The notes: a model not told the origin generated them from the sequence alone. Numbered from the stretch's first letter, positions 12,184-23,716 are shown. The stretch is 64,000 nucleotides of DNA from Boletus sp. NGJ (GCA_019096195.1 JAGTXK010000028.1:1-64000), one strand, 5' to 3'. Made by a program: numbers and translations.

Positions 12184-13491
12184 TAGCATGGGAGGACACC
12201 TTACGTCACTCATTTTTCCATTAAGTAACTTATCGGATTATTAGTGGACCGTTGCGTCGTGGAACGTAGAGCAACTTTACGTTGTCCGCCGTGGAATCTA
12301 GCGGCTCGGACGTGGAAGGGATAATTACACGCACCTTGCAGGCGCCAGATTGCGTGTGTATATGACCCTGAAAGTGGATGTGAGATTCTGGGCGGCGAGT
12401 TTGAAGCATGCATCCACACAGTGCTGAACGCCGAAAAGAATAGGCAATATGCGAAAGAATCACCGAGATGCTGGAGGTAACTAAACTGGCCGTTGGAGAT
12501 TGGAGCCGCAGCTGAGGGGGGGAAAAGGTATCATGTCTTCATGCATGTATCTACACTGGCCATGCTCAAAACGTCGCGTCCCTATACGCACTTTGGATCC
12601 GTAAATAAAAGTACGGCACATTGACTGGTTTATCTGCGTGGCACATCGCAGCGGTGGAAACCGGATCGATGTGGGATCGAGCGCACCTGTTAGCTTGTGT
12701 GGCAGGATAAGTTCCGTAGCTTCACGGTGTTCTATCATTCAAAAGAAGTCGGGCCACGTTGTGTCAGTGATAGAACATGTCAGGAAGAAGAGAAAGAAAA
12801 GAAAGTCGATCACCGGAGGGCCGGCGAAAGAAGCTCGGGGAGGGGGGCTCGACATTCAAACGCACAGACGATGCGTGTCGTTGTTGAGTTGTTGGGAAAT
12901 GAGAGGGTTGGAGGTAGCCCCGCCTGCCAGTGCGCGAGCTGCGATCACCAGCCCTCCTGCTGGCTGTTAAATTTCCCCCAAACTCGGGACCGCATTGTGG
13001 TCGTACCCTATCCCTCGACCAGCCAATGGTAGGTCTATCGTTCGGACGGCGCGGACGTCATTTACCAATCCCGGAGATCCCAAAGCGAGGTACTAGCCCA
13101 CGTTGGATGGTGACCATATCAGCGATCAATTGGTGATGATCCAAGCGGAAGAAAACGTTTGAGAATAGGGCACACCTTCTCGCTGACTCTTCCAGTGTAA
13201 CCAATAGCGGGAGGTATGCGATCATCGGTCTACGAAATCGGTCAGCACTCTAGTAAAACGTGGCTTGACCGACCCGCAAACGGTGGAGGCGTGATCGGGA
13301 GAAGATGGTCTTCGAGCAGCCTCGTGTTTTGTGACTCCAAAGGACACGATGGGGTAGAAGGAGTCATCACACGACCAACACGCTGCCTACACCCGCTGTT
13401 TGTAGTCGTAAGTAGTAAGTTTCTCTTCCAGGGTTGTTTCTCGACTTCGAATCAGATTTGGTTAGGGGAAAAACAATGGTCACACGACAGC
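12184..13491. other. Gap of 1.3 kb without a supported gene
   Basis: The region holds the 3' flanks of the converging SNARE (+) and HAD hydrolase (-) genes. Frames up to 154 codons exist on the plus strand but partly overlap the hydrolase in antisense and show no domain. CpG content looks normal, so this is not visibly transposon-derived. Confidence 0.35.
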
Positions 13492-14466
13492 CTAGAACGG
13501 GATTTCTTTCTGCACTTCTTCTTCCACGGCATCCGCCATCCTACCCAATGTCTCATAGCGCCAGGTATAGGGACACCCGCCATCCACTGTGGCACCCTCC
13601 CGATCCGAGTGATATACTGTGACGCTGCTCTCGCTCCCTATGAAGTTAACCCCATGCCTGCTTATCCAAACGCTGTGTAACTTGCGCTGCATGGCAGGGA
13701 TGATGTCATGGTGAATAGAGTTGGCGACGACAAGGACACGCGATGCATCCACATCCACCAAAGGGTTTGACGGAAGTGAAGGGTTTGGGTTTGCGGAAAG
13801 CTGTTTCAATGCACTCTCCAGCATCAAAGGGTTAGGCTTGTAAGCGCCAACTTGCTGCGCGGTGAGGATGAGCGAGAATGGCGAATCTGGAGTGACTGTG
13901 CGGTAGGCAGACCCTGGGTAGTCAGGCGTGCAGAGCTTCTCGTGCGTCCCTGCAAAGCTGCTGTCATCGGTGTTGGATAATACAACGAGGGCGAAATGTT
14001 TCTTGAGCCTGTGAAGCGCATTGATCGTGTCAGGGAATGGCTTCCAATCCACTATGGACCTGCCAAAACGCTGCGCGTCGTCGGTTGAAGAGGTTGAGAC
14101 GGTGGATATTTCCGACTCCCCTTTCACGCCGTCTGGGGTGGATGCGCACTGCTCCTCTCTCGACTCTCCTTGAGCACTACCCGCCGTTGTCACGCTAGGT
14201 GGGGTGGCCAGCTGGCGGTAAGCCAGCTCCAAAATCGTCGAGTATGGTGTGCTTTGGAACTGCGTCTGCAGGTTTCCCTCGATTACCGCATAATTGACCA
14301 GGATCTCCTTCCGCGTTAGCTTTGGGAAGACGGGAACGAAAGCATCGTGAATGGCAGACTCCCAATCTACGAGTGTGCCGTACACATCGAAAACAAGTGC
14401 GCGATTCTCGGTTAATTTCACGTTGGATGATGACTTGGCAGAAGCAGAAGGCGATTTATGTGCCAT
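13492..14466 (-). CDS. HAD-superfamily hydrolase, type II haloacid dehalogenase-like
   Basis: Single-exon 324-codon gene, unusual here for having no intron. Motif I is FDVYGTLVD (nucleophile aspartate about residue 27), motif II is VVLSNTDD, the lysine motif is GAYKPNPLMLESAL, and a late motif is VLVVANSIHHDIIPAM. These match the L-2-haloacid dehalogenase-like branch (HAD type II), cytosolic hydrolases of haloacids or phosphate esters. A serine/threonine-rich insert (about residues 100-135) sits in the cap region. The usual motif IV aspartate pair is less obvious than in bacterial enzymes: the last motif reads NSIHHDI. Length is longer than the 230-250 residues of bacterial members, typical of fungal ones. 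True substrate unknown. Confidence 0.85.
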   Translation of the reverse strand: MAHKSPSASAKSSSNVKLTENRALVFDVYGTLVDWESAIHDAFVPVFPKLTRKEILVNYAVIEGNLQTQFQSTPYSTILELAYRQLATPPSVTTAGSAQGESREEQCASTPDGVKGESEISTVSTSSTDDAQRFGRSIVDWKPFPDTINALHRLKKHFALVVLSNTDDSSFAGTHEKLCTPDYPGSAYRTVTPDSPFSLILTAQQVGAYKPNPLMLESALKQLSANPNPSLPSNPLVDVDASRVLVVANSIHHDIIPAMQRKLHSVWISRHGVNFIGSESSVTVYHSDREGATVDGGCPYTWRYETLGRMADAVEEEVQKEIPF

Positions 14467-14851
14467 TGGTAGCGACGTGAAATGGGGAGATGCAATGAGC
14501 CACGATGACGAGAATGTGGGAGAGACGGTAAAGGCGAGTTGCGATTATATTTGTAGTTTGGTTAAAACGTTTGTTGGTGATCCCAGTGCGAACTCGAAGG
14601 TGTACCGAGTGGACGATGGCAACTGATCAATGGGGGTGGTTGGCAAAGGCTCGCGACTTAACTTACTAAGTTGCCATGAACGGTAAATTTACCGGAGATG
14701 ATTGACCGTATAACGTCACCCGAATTCGTGGATGCATAAATACCGGGTCGTCCGCCCACGTACAGTACCACACCGCATTGTAACTCTCAGTTGTATTCGA
14801 AAGGATCATTGGTTCCATCCAACTGTTGTCTGAGCAGTTAGTTTGGATAGA
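14467..14851. promoter_or_regulatory. Divergent promoter region, HAD hydrolase (-) / SYG1-like pseudogene (+)
   Basis: 385 bp between the two start codons. A TATA-like CATAAATACC lies at about 14734, roughly 115 bp upstream of the SYG1-like ATG. CpG dinucleotides are frequent up to about 14800 and become rare right after the SYG1-like start. Confidence 0.45.
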
Positions 14852-16330
14852 ATGAAGTTTGCATGGTGAGGAGAAATCTCTTCACAGTGTCTGCCATTCC
14901 TAACTATATGTATCCATCACCCTCCATCATTACACTGCAGATACCTCCAAGATACCCAAGTCAGTGTCTCCCAGTCACACCCTGCACATTGATTGTGCTG
15001 AATGGCTTTCTACAGGTTCCCGAGTGGAAGAAAGCTTACATGTATTGAATTTATTGTCTTGTTGCCTGAACACTTGTGCTGTGACATGGCTCTCGTATGT
15101 TGGGAAATGTGTGATTGCTTCCTGTTTAACAGAGACTATTGTGGGCTTAAAGTACAGTTAGGGATTATATGAGCGCAGGTAGTGTTGCCTTAGCTCAGCT
15201 TCTGACTTTTGCAGCTTTGATATTAGCTTTTTTATCTAGCATGCCCATTTCTTCATGGACTGTGATGCTTCTAGTGAATGAAATGTAGCCTACTATTAAA
15301 TCTATTAGATGGAAAAAGAAGTCTGTGATTTGATTTAGCCATTGATGTATTAAGTCCAAAAGAGCATTAGGGTTAAGCATTGGTGTCACTAAAGCTGAAG
15401 AATAGCTTAAAGAGAATAATTTCTGATTGGTTGGTTCAATTTATATAATTCTTTTTTTATCTAATAGCTGTCACCAGAAACCACATTTCTATCTCTGATA
15501 TATCAAGGTCCATAATGAAATGGATGAGATACTGCAGCAACACTAAGCACCGGCTCCATAGCAACTTGAAGTTAATGGGTCGAATTCCATTGGAATTGCA
15601 GATGTTGATCATATTCATCATCTCGCTCCAAACAATGAGAGATATGATGACTCCAAAGGTGAGAGCACTCTTGAGTATCAATTATGCCCCTGAAACATCA
15701 AATGGATTCATTTTCAATAATGGCAGAACTGTACTTGAATCAGGGAAATATGACACCGGCATGCATCCCAACCCTATTTGTTTCTGGAATTGACTCCGCA
15801 ATGAAGGATGCCATAGACTTGAGTGGCAATGGAACAGATTCCCCAATGAAGTGAAGCACAAGTAGCTAAAAAAGTAAGTTATTGATATATAAACGACAGT
15901 TGAAGTTGGAAGCTCACAAAATATATTAGAACCTTCCTTGAGTTTGACCTTGGCCAGTCTTCCACCTTATGTGAGCAGAACAGCATCAGGTGCCCTGTCT
16001 TAGCAAACACCACTACCTTCCAAAACTCCCAGTTCTTCTCCAGTTTTTCCTTTTATCAGGGATTTGGGTATTTGCTTTCTTTGTCCATTGAGATCTGACC
16101 ACAGTTTAACCCTGGTTCTGGCAGGATCTCCTGCTGCTGCCTTTGCATACTATACTTTGCAATTTGCCCACCTCCTATGCCAGGTTTTTTGACATGCTTG
16201 ATGCTGAGCTAGACAAAGTAGAAAAATTTTACGTAGAGAGAGAAAAAGAAATACATAAACATGCCAAACAGCTCAGAGAACAACTCAACAAACTTAGAAA
16301 ACACCATCAGATGTACCACGTCAGTGTGCT
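14852..16330 (+). pseudogene. SYG1-like piece 1: start codon and SPX N-terminal half
   Basis: A short first exon begins MKFA, as SYG1 proteins do, and after an intron (AG at about 15015) continues VPEWKKAYMY. The SPX coiled part FFDMLDAELDKVEKFYVERE then HKHAKQLREQLNKL lies at 16180-16300. Between 15050 and 16100 the sequence is decayed; a 92-codon frame at 15515 has no recognised match and may correspond to the variable SPX linker. Confidence 0.75.
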
Positions 16331-16643
16331 TTATTGTGGATAGAAGTACATACCACTAAACTGTGACCCTGCTAGCAATTGTCTATGTGGCTGAATGCCC
16401 AGAGTTGGATACCATCTACACTTTTGTTGCTGAGCCAGTGGTTCCTGGGCCCTACCAAACCAAAAGAGTCTTATCAGATTGGTGTGAGTAGCAGTATTTG
16501 CCTTCTGAATTAGAGTGTGGTGAATATCCTTTTTTGTGCCAGTGGTGCTCACTATCATGTGTTGATATATCCCAATTAGGAACGCAAGCAGCTCAACACC
16601 AGCATTGGAGCAGCAATCATTCTAGACTAGCACATTCACCCAG

Positions 16644-16795
16644 GCTATTGTGCCTTTGGCATAATTATGCAATTTTTATTGGATAGAGTTCATTTATGCT
16701 ATTGTGCCTTTGGCACAATCATGTAAGTTTTGTTGGGTAGAGTTCATTCATGCTGTTGTGCTTTTAGCACAATTGTTTGAGTTTGTTGAAAAGTT
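16644..16795. repeat. Three tandem copies of a 54-bp unit carrying a perfect hairpin
   Basis: Units start at about 16644, 16698 and 16752. Each carries a palindrome; the middle copy is perfect, ATTGTGCC-TTT-GGCACAAT at 16701-16719. It lies directly downstream (minus strand) of a Helitron-type helicase end, where Helitrons carry a 3' hairpin. Confidence 0.75.
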
Positions 16796-16815
16796 TCTTA
16801 ACTTTGTTGAAATCT

Positions 16816-17047
16816 CTAAGTACATGTTTTCTTCTTCAAGTTAAATAGCAAAGTTATTACAAAGTATAGTACAAATAATATTTTCAAGTTTCTAAATACT
16901 TCACTCCAAACTACATTTGTAACTTTGGTATCTTCTTGATCATTAGAAAATAGAAGCTTGATGTTTCTAGAATGGGTACAATGTGAAAGTGCCATATACA
17001 GCTGTCCATGAGAGAAAACAGGTGACCTCAAGTTGATACCAACATGT
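16816..17047 (-). mobile_element. Helitron/Pif1-type helicase C-terminal remnant
   Basis: The minus strand reads LKHVGINLRSPVFSHGQLY and then MALSHCTHSRNIKLLF, the last conserved block of the Pif1-like helicase found at the end of Helitron RepHel proteins. Homology breaks off at about 17047, where glutamine-rich sequence begins, so only the final 40 or so residues remain. A host Pif1-like helicase fragment is the alternative, less likely because of the mobile-element setting and the hairpin repeats beside it. Confidence 0.6.
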
Positions 17048-17048
17048 T

Positions 17049-18080
17049 TCAGTGTTGTTGCACTTGCTGAACTGCTTGTTGCTCTTGCTGTCTATGCTCC
17101 TCCTCTTCTTGCAGCTCTTGAATAAGTCTCTGATAATCTAGCTCCTGTCTTTGCAATGCTTGATGCTGCTCCTCAGTAACTCTTTGCCGATGTAGCATTT
17201 GTTGTCTCAATTCCTCTCTTTGATGCTCCAAAAGCTGTTGACACTCTACTTCTCATCTAAGGGACTGCTCTTGCTGCAACTGCATTTGGTGATGATGATG
17301 ATGTTGCTACAGCTATAGTTGTTGCAATCTTATAAGATGTTCTTGTTCCTGTTTCTGCTGAGCTTGCAAATATCTGATTCTCTGCCTCATGTTGAAAATT
17401 GATAACATGCTGGTGAATTTGTGGGATTTGTGGAGATGGCTGATTAGAAGTAGGAATCTCAGGATTAGGATGAGAATAAACTTCAGAAGAATGATTTTGC
17501 CTTCTGTTGCATCGCCTGTTATGAGTACGATTGAATCTATTCAAAAGGCAAGCACTGTAATCCACCTGAGCATCCATTTGAGGAATGTTTTGAGGCTGTG
17601 AAGGGGGTGGTACAAATGCTTGATAGGATAGTTGCTGATTTGGCAGCATGAATGGTTGAGCAAAGGGATAGAGCATTGGAAGAGGAAATTGTTGTTGTTG
17701 TTGTTGTGGTGGTGGTGGTGGTGGTGGTGGTGATGGTGGGTGGTGGTGACATTTGGTTGTGGTACATACATTGCATGTCATAATGTGCAATCTAACAGGG
17801 TATTCCAGGATCTTGTTAAACAGGAACAGAAGGATGAATCTAGAAATCATATTCAGCCTTTAAAAATTTATAATAGATAAAAAGAAACTCACCACCAAAG
17901 CAGTAGGAATTGATGGTATGACAGCATAAGGTTGATAATGGAATGGAGAAGAACCAAGCTGACATTGATCATATTCAGCCTGGCAAGCTGCACTTTGGGC
18001 ATGTTGGGGGGAGGTGGGAGAAGAAGACCTAATACAAATTTTATATGAAATATCCACAAAGAATCTGAAAATACATACAT
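17049..18080 (-). other. Glutamine-rich and His/Asn-rich minus-strand frames, unrecognised
   Basis: The minus strand has an open stretch rich in Q, E, R and L (17049-17231, for example REELRQQMLHRQRVTEEQHQ) that would form a charged coiled coil. Upstream are frames with proline, glutamine and a run of His then Asn codons from a CAC/CAA microsatellite at 17690-17750. Intron-like borders appear near 17240 and 17870. It may be the remains of a regulatory-type gene or of a transposon accessory gene. I do not recognise a family. Confidence 0.35.
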
Positions 18081-18599
18081 TCTAAAACAAATACTTCAAC
18101 TCCAAAATCCGAGAAAGAAAAATCTAGGTTCAGAAAGAAGATCCAAGTGCAGAAGGTAGATTCAAGTCTAAGTCCAGGTATGGCCAGATCTTCAGAAAAG
18201 TAGTCAAAAATGCACACTATTTACTCTGCCTTATTAAGAGTTAACTAAATGGCAACCAGGACAGGAGTATGATAGAGATAAAGGCAAAAAGCCTGAGACA
18301 AAATGAAAGGTAACAGCAAGGATGAAAAGACAGATCAAAGACCTGTCAGTCTCCTTAGCACCCTCCAATCAAGTCTCAACTCTGTAGTGCTATCAGAGGT
18401 CTCAGGACAACCAGCAAATACACAGAGTTGAATCTGTGAAGCTAGGTAGTAGAGACTTGATCACACTTCTTCCTAATCAACTGGTTTTCACTCTTGGCAA
18501 ACTATAGTGAAGTAGAGATCAAGTGTCTAATCCAAAGACTTACACTTTCACTCTTGAAAAGTCCTTATCAACTGTTAGATCTGTTATCAGGTCACAGCC

Positions 18600-19195
18600 A
18601 GAACACCAATCAGATGGTATTAAACTTACAAAGAACACTCTGAGACTTTAGATATGGGCAGGTATAGTGACTCCCAAAACTGTTTCTCCACAACTCCTCT
18701 ATTCTCTTAGGAGGCTCCTCATAGTCTGCCAGCTTCCTTTTGAGGTGAAGCCAGATATGTTCTATGGGATTGAGGTCAGAAGACTCTGCAGGCCATACCA
18801 TGGTCCTAAATTCCTGCTCTTCCAGCCACTCCTTGACCTTTTTGCAAGTATGCTTGGGGTCATTATCTTGTTGAAAGATGACATCAGGAGGATTCAGATC
18901 ATAGAACTCCAAGGAATCCTGGAGTTCATCCTTCAAAATTTGAAAGTAGAGATCACCATCCATCCTACCACCAATCTTGATTGCATAGCCAACCCCATTC
19001 CAAGCCATATAGCCTCACAACATCAAAGAACCCCCTTCAAAGTTCCCTCAACTAATCTGTCACTAAGCCCCTCTCCTGGCTTTTTCCATGTCCATTTGTG
19101 ACCATTTGGCCCAAGACGATCAATTTTGGTCTCATTAGACCATACCACCTGCTTTCAGTCCTCTAGAGTCCAGTCCTTATGAGCATAAGCAAAGT
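18600..19195 (-). mobile_element. Tc1-type transposase remnant (Tc1/mariner)
   Basis: The minus strand carries the classical Tc1 series: AHKDWTLED, then VVWSNETKIDRLGPNGHKW (first catalytic aspartate replaced by Asn), GPN...WKKPGEGLSD, MAWNGVGYAIKIGGRMDG, FQQDNDPKHTCKKV (second Asp) and SSDLNPIEHIWLHLKRKL (third Asp). One frame shift lies near 19035 (after LKG) and a TGA stands where the family has TGG just before GYMAWNG; a further TGA replaces a Trp near 19150. The DNA-binding N-terminus is missing. Terminal repeats were not found. Clearly dead. Confidence 0.8.
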
Positions 19196-19555
19196 TGTAT
19201 AGCAAAGATGTGGATGAATTGTGTCAATTATGTAGACACAGTGTAGAATGTGAGAAATTGTAGTAGTTGGGTTGTCATGCCAATGCAGTTGAGTGGTGTT
19301 GTAATTCATTCTGCACACAGGAAAGTGTTATGTAAGCTACCACCATAAGTGAGCATTATTATTGGACAAGGGATTCACTGCAAGCAAGCCATATGGTTTT
19401 TGGTCAACAAAAAAGGAAATACATGTGGTGGAAGTGAAAAGATGAATGGATTTACCTGAAAAACCCAACAGTCGAAAAGAGTGTTGACAATGGTGAACAT
19501 TCAAAATACACAAGAAAAGCATCAGCAGTTCTACTTTCCCCCACCATTGCCTGCT

Positions 19556-20290
19556 AACTTATAGATCCAAGAAAAAAGATAGAATAATGCAAAGTAATGC
19601 CAAGAAGGAACTAGATGACTCTGCTAGATCACCACCCAAACTATTGAATAGCCTGCTGAAGGCATGGTTTGGTGGGACAAGGCATTCTCTTGACCCTTAT
19701 GAATACCAATCCACAAAAAGCCAACTTCAAAAGGCTATAATTGAACATTACCAGTGGGTTGAAATGTTCTTTCTTTAAAAATTAGCTACTGCAAAGGCAG
19801 GTTCTCATGGAGTGTTTCATCTCACTTGGAATGTCTGAATCTTGATTACAAACACAATGCTAACACATGGCATTTATTTATAGGGGCCTTGAGGTCCTCA
19901 ATAATTATAGGGTGAGCATTTTCTTTCTAAATCACCTACATGTCATGTGCTGCATGTTGACATTCTTTTCTTGCACAATTTTCCTTGGTCAGATTCACAA
20001 TTGACTTTGAAATATCATTGGACCCCCTTAGATTCTTAACCTTACTGGCTTTCACAAAGTGTTGAAGAAATATGAGAAGATTACCAATAGATCTGTCTTG
20101 GATGCCTATATGAAGGAGAAGGTATGTGGTTATACTTGTTAATGACATTCCAACACCCAAGAGTTGTGTTATTATAGGTAGAACCTTCTGCCTTTGCCTC
20201 TGATGCTATTGTTAGCACTATGCTCAAGGAAATGAAAGATCTTTTTATGATGCAATTTAATATGCTTCCTTCATGCCCAAGCACTATTAC
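19556..20290 (+). pseudogene. SYG1-like piece 2: C-terminal half of the SPX domain
   Basis: Contains YEYQSTKSQLQKAIIEHYQW (about 19698), an intron-sized gap, ILNLTGFHKVLKKYEKIT (20030-20080) and, after another intron, PSAFASDAIVSTMLKEMK (20185). These are the last SPX helices and the linker before the membrane part. The 15 or so residues before the foldback insertion read DLFMMQFNML. Confidence 0.75.
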
Positions 20291-20299
20291 ATGTCCATT

Positions 20300-21370
20300 A
20301 GTAAAAACAGGACTAGCTGTCTAGTGCTGGACAGTACTGGACAGTAACATAGTGCTCATAGTGAGGATCCAACTGGATAGTGATTTGATAGTACTATGAA
20401 AGTGTCTCATAGTCTGTTCATAGTGTGGCCATAGTCTGTCATAGTATTCTCATAGTACTTCCACAGTGGTCATAGTGATGCCATAGTATATATAGTGCTT
20501 CCATAGTGGCTTAGCAATCCTAATCCTAATCCTAATCCTAATGCAATTTCAAGCCAATTCTAATTTCAAATTCAATCAAATATTAATTCTATTAATCCTA
20601 ATCCTGATCCTAATCCCAGTCCCAGTCCCAATCCCAATCCCAATCCCAATCCTAATCCTAATGATTTACAAAGTGAAGTGTTGACTTCATGTAATGAGTA
20701 GAGAAGAATAAAATTGAGAAACAAGAGAGTGTGGGAAAGTTTTTGAAGTCTGGCTTGTTTATATAAGAATGGTGGCACAAACATTGGCAAACAATGTCCG
20801 CTTTTTGAACACTAAGTGTGGGAAAATGGACTTGGATATTTTTTTTGAGTGTAGCTCTACACTTTTGGTACACTTTTGGTACACTTTGTTTGCTACACTG
20901 TACTACCCTCTGCTACACTTTTGTTTGCTTTTTTTTTACTACACTTTGTTTGCTACACTTTTGCTACATTTGGTGCGCATTTTTGCTACACTGTACTACA
21001 CTCTTTCCTACACTTTTTGTACAACATTTGACTACATCTTTGACTACACTTTTTGACTACACTTTTTGTATACTTTTGACTTAAATAGTAATAGTAATAG
21101 TAATAGGATTAGGATTGAGATTGAGATTGGGATTGGGATTAGCTTAAAATTACTACTATGACTATGACTACTATGAATGTACTATAAATGCTATGGTACT
21201 ATGACACTATGATACTATGAACACTATGAATATACTATGGATACTATGAATACACTTTCAATACTATGACACTATGAATACTATGAGTTATCTATGAAAC
21301 TACTACAACTACTATGATACTACTGCACTATGAGCACTATGATGAAATTCTATATTTACTGATAACTCAC
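20300..21370. repeat. Foldback-like low-complexity element (inverted arms around a TACACTTT-rich core)
   Basis: The left arm (20345-20515) is made of variants of CATAGT; the right arm (21150-21345) is made of ACTATG, its complement. Inside these lie a left inner arm of CCTAAT/CCCAAT hexamers (20516-20661) and a right inner arm of GGATTA/GGATTG hexamers (21100-21146). A perfect 16-bp inverted repeat CATAGTGCTCATAGTG at 20348-20363 matches 21326-21341 on the other strand. The core (20665-21090) repeats TACACTTT-like words. It has no coding capacity. It interrupts the SYG1-like gene between LFMMQF and GDKKKA. It looks like a foldback/MITE-like element or a repeat-expanded insertion. Confidence 0.7.
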
Positions 21371-22674
21371 TGACACATGTATCTTGTATACAGAATGTGG
21401 GGACAAAAAGAAAGCAGTAGACTGCCTTCAAGTAGGACCATTATCTAAAACACACCATTTTAGCACATTCCACTCAGGATTGTGGTTGAAGATAGCCCTT
21501 CCTGCAGTTGCTGGGGGTTTTTATCTATGTATGAATGTCTTCAAAGACTGTTGAATGGACTCATTCTAAATGCCTCTTGTAGCTTCCCAGGAATATACAT
21601 GTGGATCACTCCCATTGTGGAATATTCTGCTTTTTATTTACTCAATATTCCTCATTCCAATACTCATGGTGCTATCAATTGGCCTCAATATTGCCATATG
21701 GGCACACAAAAGAATTAACTATGTCTTTATATTTGGTGTGTTACTGTCATCATACTCTGTTCATGTTTTGATGGTCTACACAGAACTGAACCTGAGATCA
21801 AGGCTTGATCATCATGAATATTTTGAAGTATGTTGTGTTTCTATCTCATATGGGCTGATTTTGATTAGGCACAAAAGCTTCCTTTGTTTCTCTTCTACAC
21901 CCTTGCCCATGCCTTTTAGTTCTCCTTGGCTCAAATTGGTCCCCCGTTGCTGTGGCCATTGATTTGGCTCACTCTCATCCTCATTATCATGTTTAATCTC
22001 CAATCCATATAAGTCCTTCAACCACATTCAGGTCTGATGCAGACCACATCTGGATATATAGAGAGGTTCATGTGGGGCAGTGCCCATTGGTGGACAGTCA
22101 AGAACATCGCCAAGCTTGGGGTTAGTGGGGTATGGAGAGTTGAGGTTAGTGACCAAATGTCAATTTCATGAGGCAGTTTTGAAAGCTGATCATGTTCCAG
22201 TTCACCAATTTCTGGCTCAGGTATGCACCTCAATGTTTGTGTTTTTATCTAACACATCTCACCTATCACCACCAGTGATCAATTTTGTAGTTTTGTCTAT
22301 CTGCTTTCCCACCTGTACTTCTTGGGCTGTTTCTATACCCATTACTTTGTCCATTTCTCCTTGATGACTGTACCAGCTCTGATGCATTCCAAGCCACAAA
22401 TAGATATTGTCAATGTTATGTCTTCATATCAACCCATATCCTCTGCTGTGAAATGGGCATTCCAGAGGCTGCAATCTCCAGCTTACAACCCTGAAACTCA
22501 AGAAGCATGGATGATGTGCAGTGTGACTGGCAATTGAAGTTGATATTATCTTCTTGGTGTGCTGCCCTTTGTAATATATTTTGTGCAGAGCCTAAGGCAA
22601 TATCAGAACTTGGGGCTCCCTATCCATCTTATCAATGTACAAATTCATTTATGATGTCTGTTCATGGTGTGTTG
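21371..22674 (+). pseudogene. SYG1-like piece 3: membrane domain and start of EXS
   Basis: GDKKKAVDCLQVG, SKTHHFSTFHSGLWLKIALP, IFLIPILMVLSIGLNIAI, RINYVFIF and RSRLDHHEYFEV match the family in order up to 21830. WPLIWLTLILIIMFN (21945-21995), WWTVKNIAKLGVSGVWRVE (22090-22145) and YFLGCFYTHYF (22320) follow with frame changes and introns. Decayed by stops and small indels. Confidence 0.75.
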
Positions 22675-22679
22675 ATCAT

Positions 22680-23649
22680 TGGAACATTCACACATGATAT
22701 CTATTATTTATCACTACCCTCTCTACACTTTCACACTACCCATAGATGATATACATTCACCTACTATCAACCAAACTCCCTCCTTGCTATACACATACAA
22801 ACACACAACCTAGTTCCTCATATAATACCGCACCCATATCATACACCATTCCACCATTCATATCCTAGCATTACTCATTGTATCCTTCATCATATAATAC
22901 ACCACACTGCTGCCCATACCCAAGTACACTTTCATTAGTTGTACCCTAGTCATGCCCATTACATATACAACACCAAGTAGCCTCACAGCTAAACCCAGCA
23001 CACACCACCACAAGCACAGGTCCACACACCTCTAAACTACACCACCCTGTGAACATACCTGATGCAGTGCTCAGTATCTACACAAGGCCCATAGGCAGTA
23101 CCTAATGCAGTGCTCAGTACCCTACACCAAGTACTAATCAAGCCAACACTAGATTAACCTATTTATTAGATTCATAGATATATTAGACAAGATCCGATCC
23201 ATCCCCCGATACAATCCTATCTTGATATCAGATCTCATGATCAATCTATGCAACACCTTAAGCATTACTCTTTCATTTCCTTTTCATTTCATCTCTTCAT
23301 TCCTATCTATTAGATCTCCTAATATATCACAATGTAGCTGCATTCCAGAACACTATGGACTACCTTTCACTTGCATGTGCACACCATACACATCTCATTC
23401 CACCGTTTCTCTCTTTTGCCATTGGACACTAACATTTCTTTGTTCCTGTGATGTCATATCCAGTACCTATGATGTCATAGCATAGCATGGTCCATGCACC
23501 ACTATCAGTAGTATATAAGTAGCCAGTAGAGTACCATGTTTCCTCTAGTCTTGAAATTGCCTCTTGCTTCCTTGCATATTGTCTTAGTTGGCAATGCTTG
23601 AAATATCAGGTATAGGCTTCTGCCATCTGTTTGTTGGTTGTTCCTTTCA
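22680..23649. mobile_element. Solo LTR, family A, copy 1
   Basis: A 970 bp sequence starting TGGAACATTCACAC and ending TTGGTTGTTCCTTTCA, flanked by the 5-bp duplication ATCAT (22675-22679 and 23650-23654). A second copy lies at 28948-29861 with its own duplication. A TATA box (AGTATATAAGTAGCC, about 23511) marks the promoter part. No internal region is present, so it is a solo LTR left by recombination. Old: CpG-poor and clearly diverged from copy 2. Confidence 0.88.
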
Positions 23650-23654
23650 ATCAT

Positions 23655-23711
23655 GTGGTTTAAATAGGCTGGAAAGTGTGGTATGGGAATGATATATTAC
23701 TTCTTTTACTA
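23655..23711 (+). pseudogene. SYG1-like piece 4: EXS sliver between two insertions
   Basis: About 57 bp coding AGKCGMGMIYYFFYYW-like sequence once the two flanking insertions are ignored; WRHQG follows directly after element B at 40160. This is the conserved NAGKY...YYxxYxWR segment of the EXS domain, and it fixes the insertion points of both the solo LTR and element B to the base. Confidence 0.75.
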
Positions 23712-23716
23712 CTACT

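Larger units (their letters stand above)
16331..19555. mobile_element. 3.2 kb insertion block inside the SYG1-like gene
   Basis: The SPX homology stops near 16330 and resumes near 19587. In between are, all on the minus strand, a Helitron-type helicase tail, glutamine-rich frames and a Tc1 transposase remnant, plus a 54-bp tandem repeat. I could not find matching ends or a target duplication, so it may be several insertions rather than one. Confidence 0.55.

Noticed and set aside
15515-15793. 92-codon frame as an independent gene
   Set aside because: Lies inside the decayed first part of the SYG1-like gene, with no match of its own.
20516-20661. Interstitial telomere
   Set aside because: The hexamer is TTAGGA/TTGGGA-like, not the fungal TTAGGG, and is matched by a complementary array 450 bp away as part of a foldback structure.
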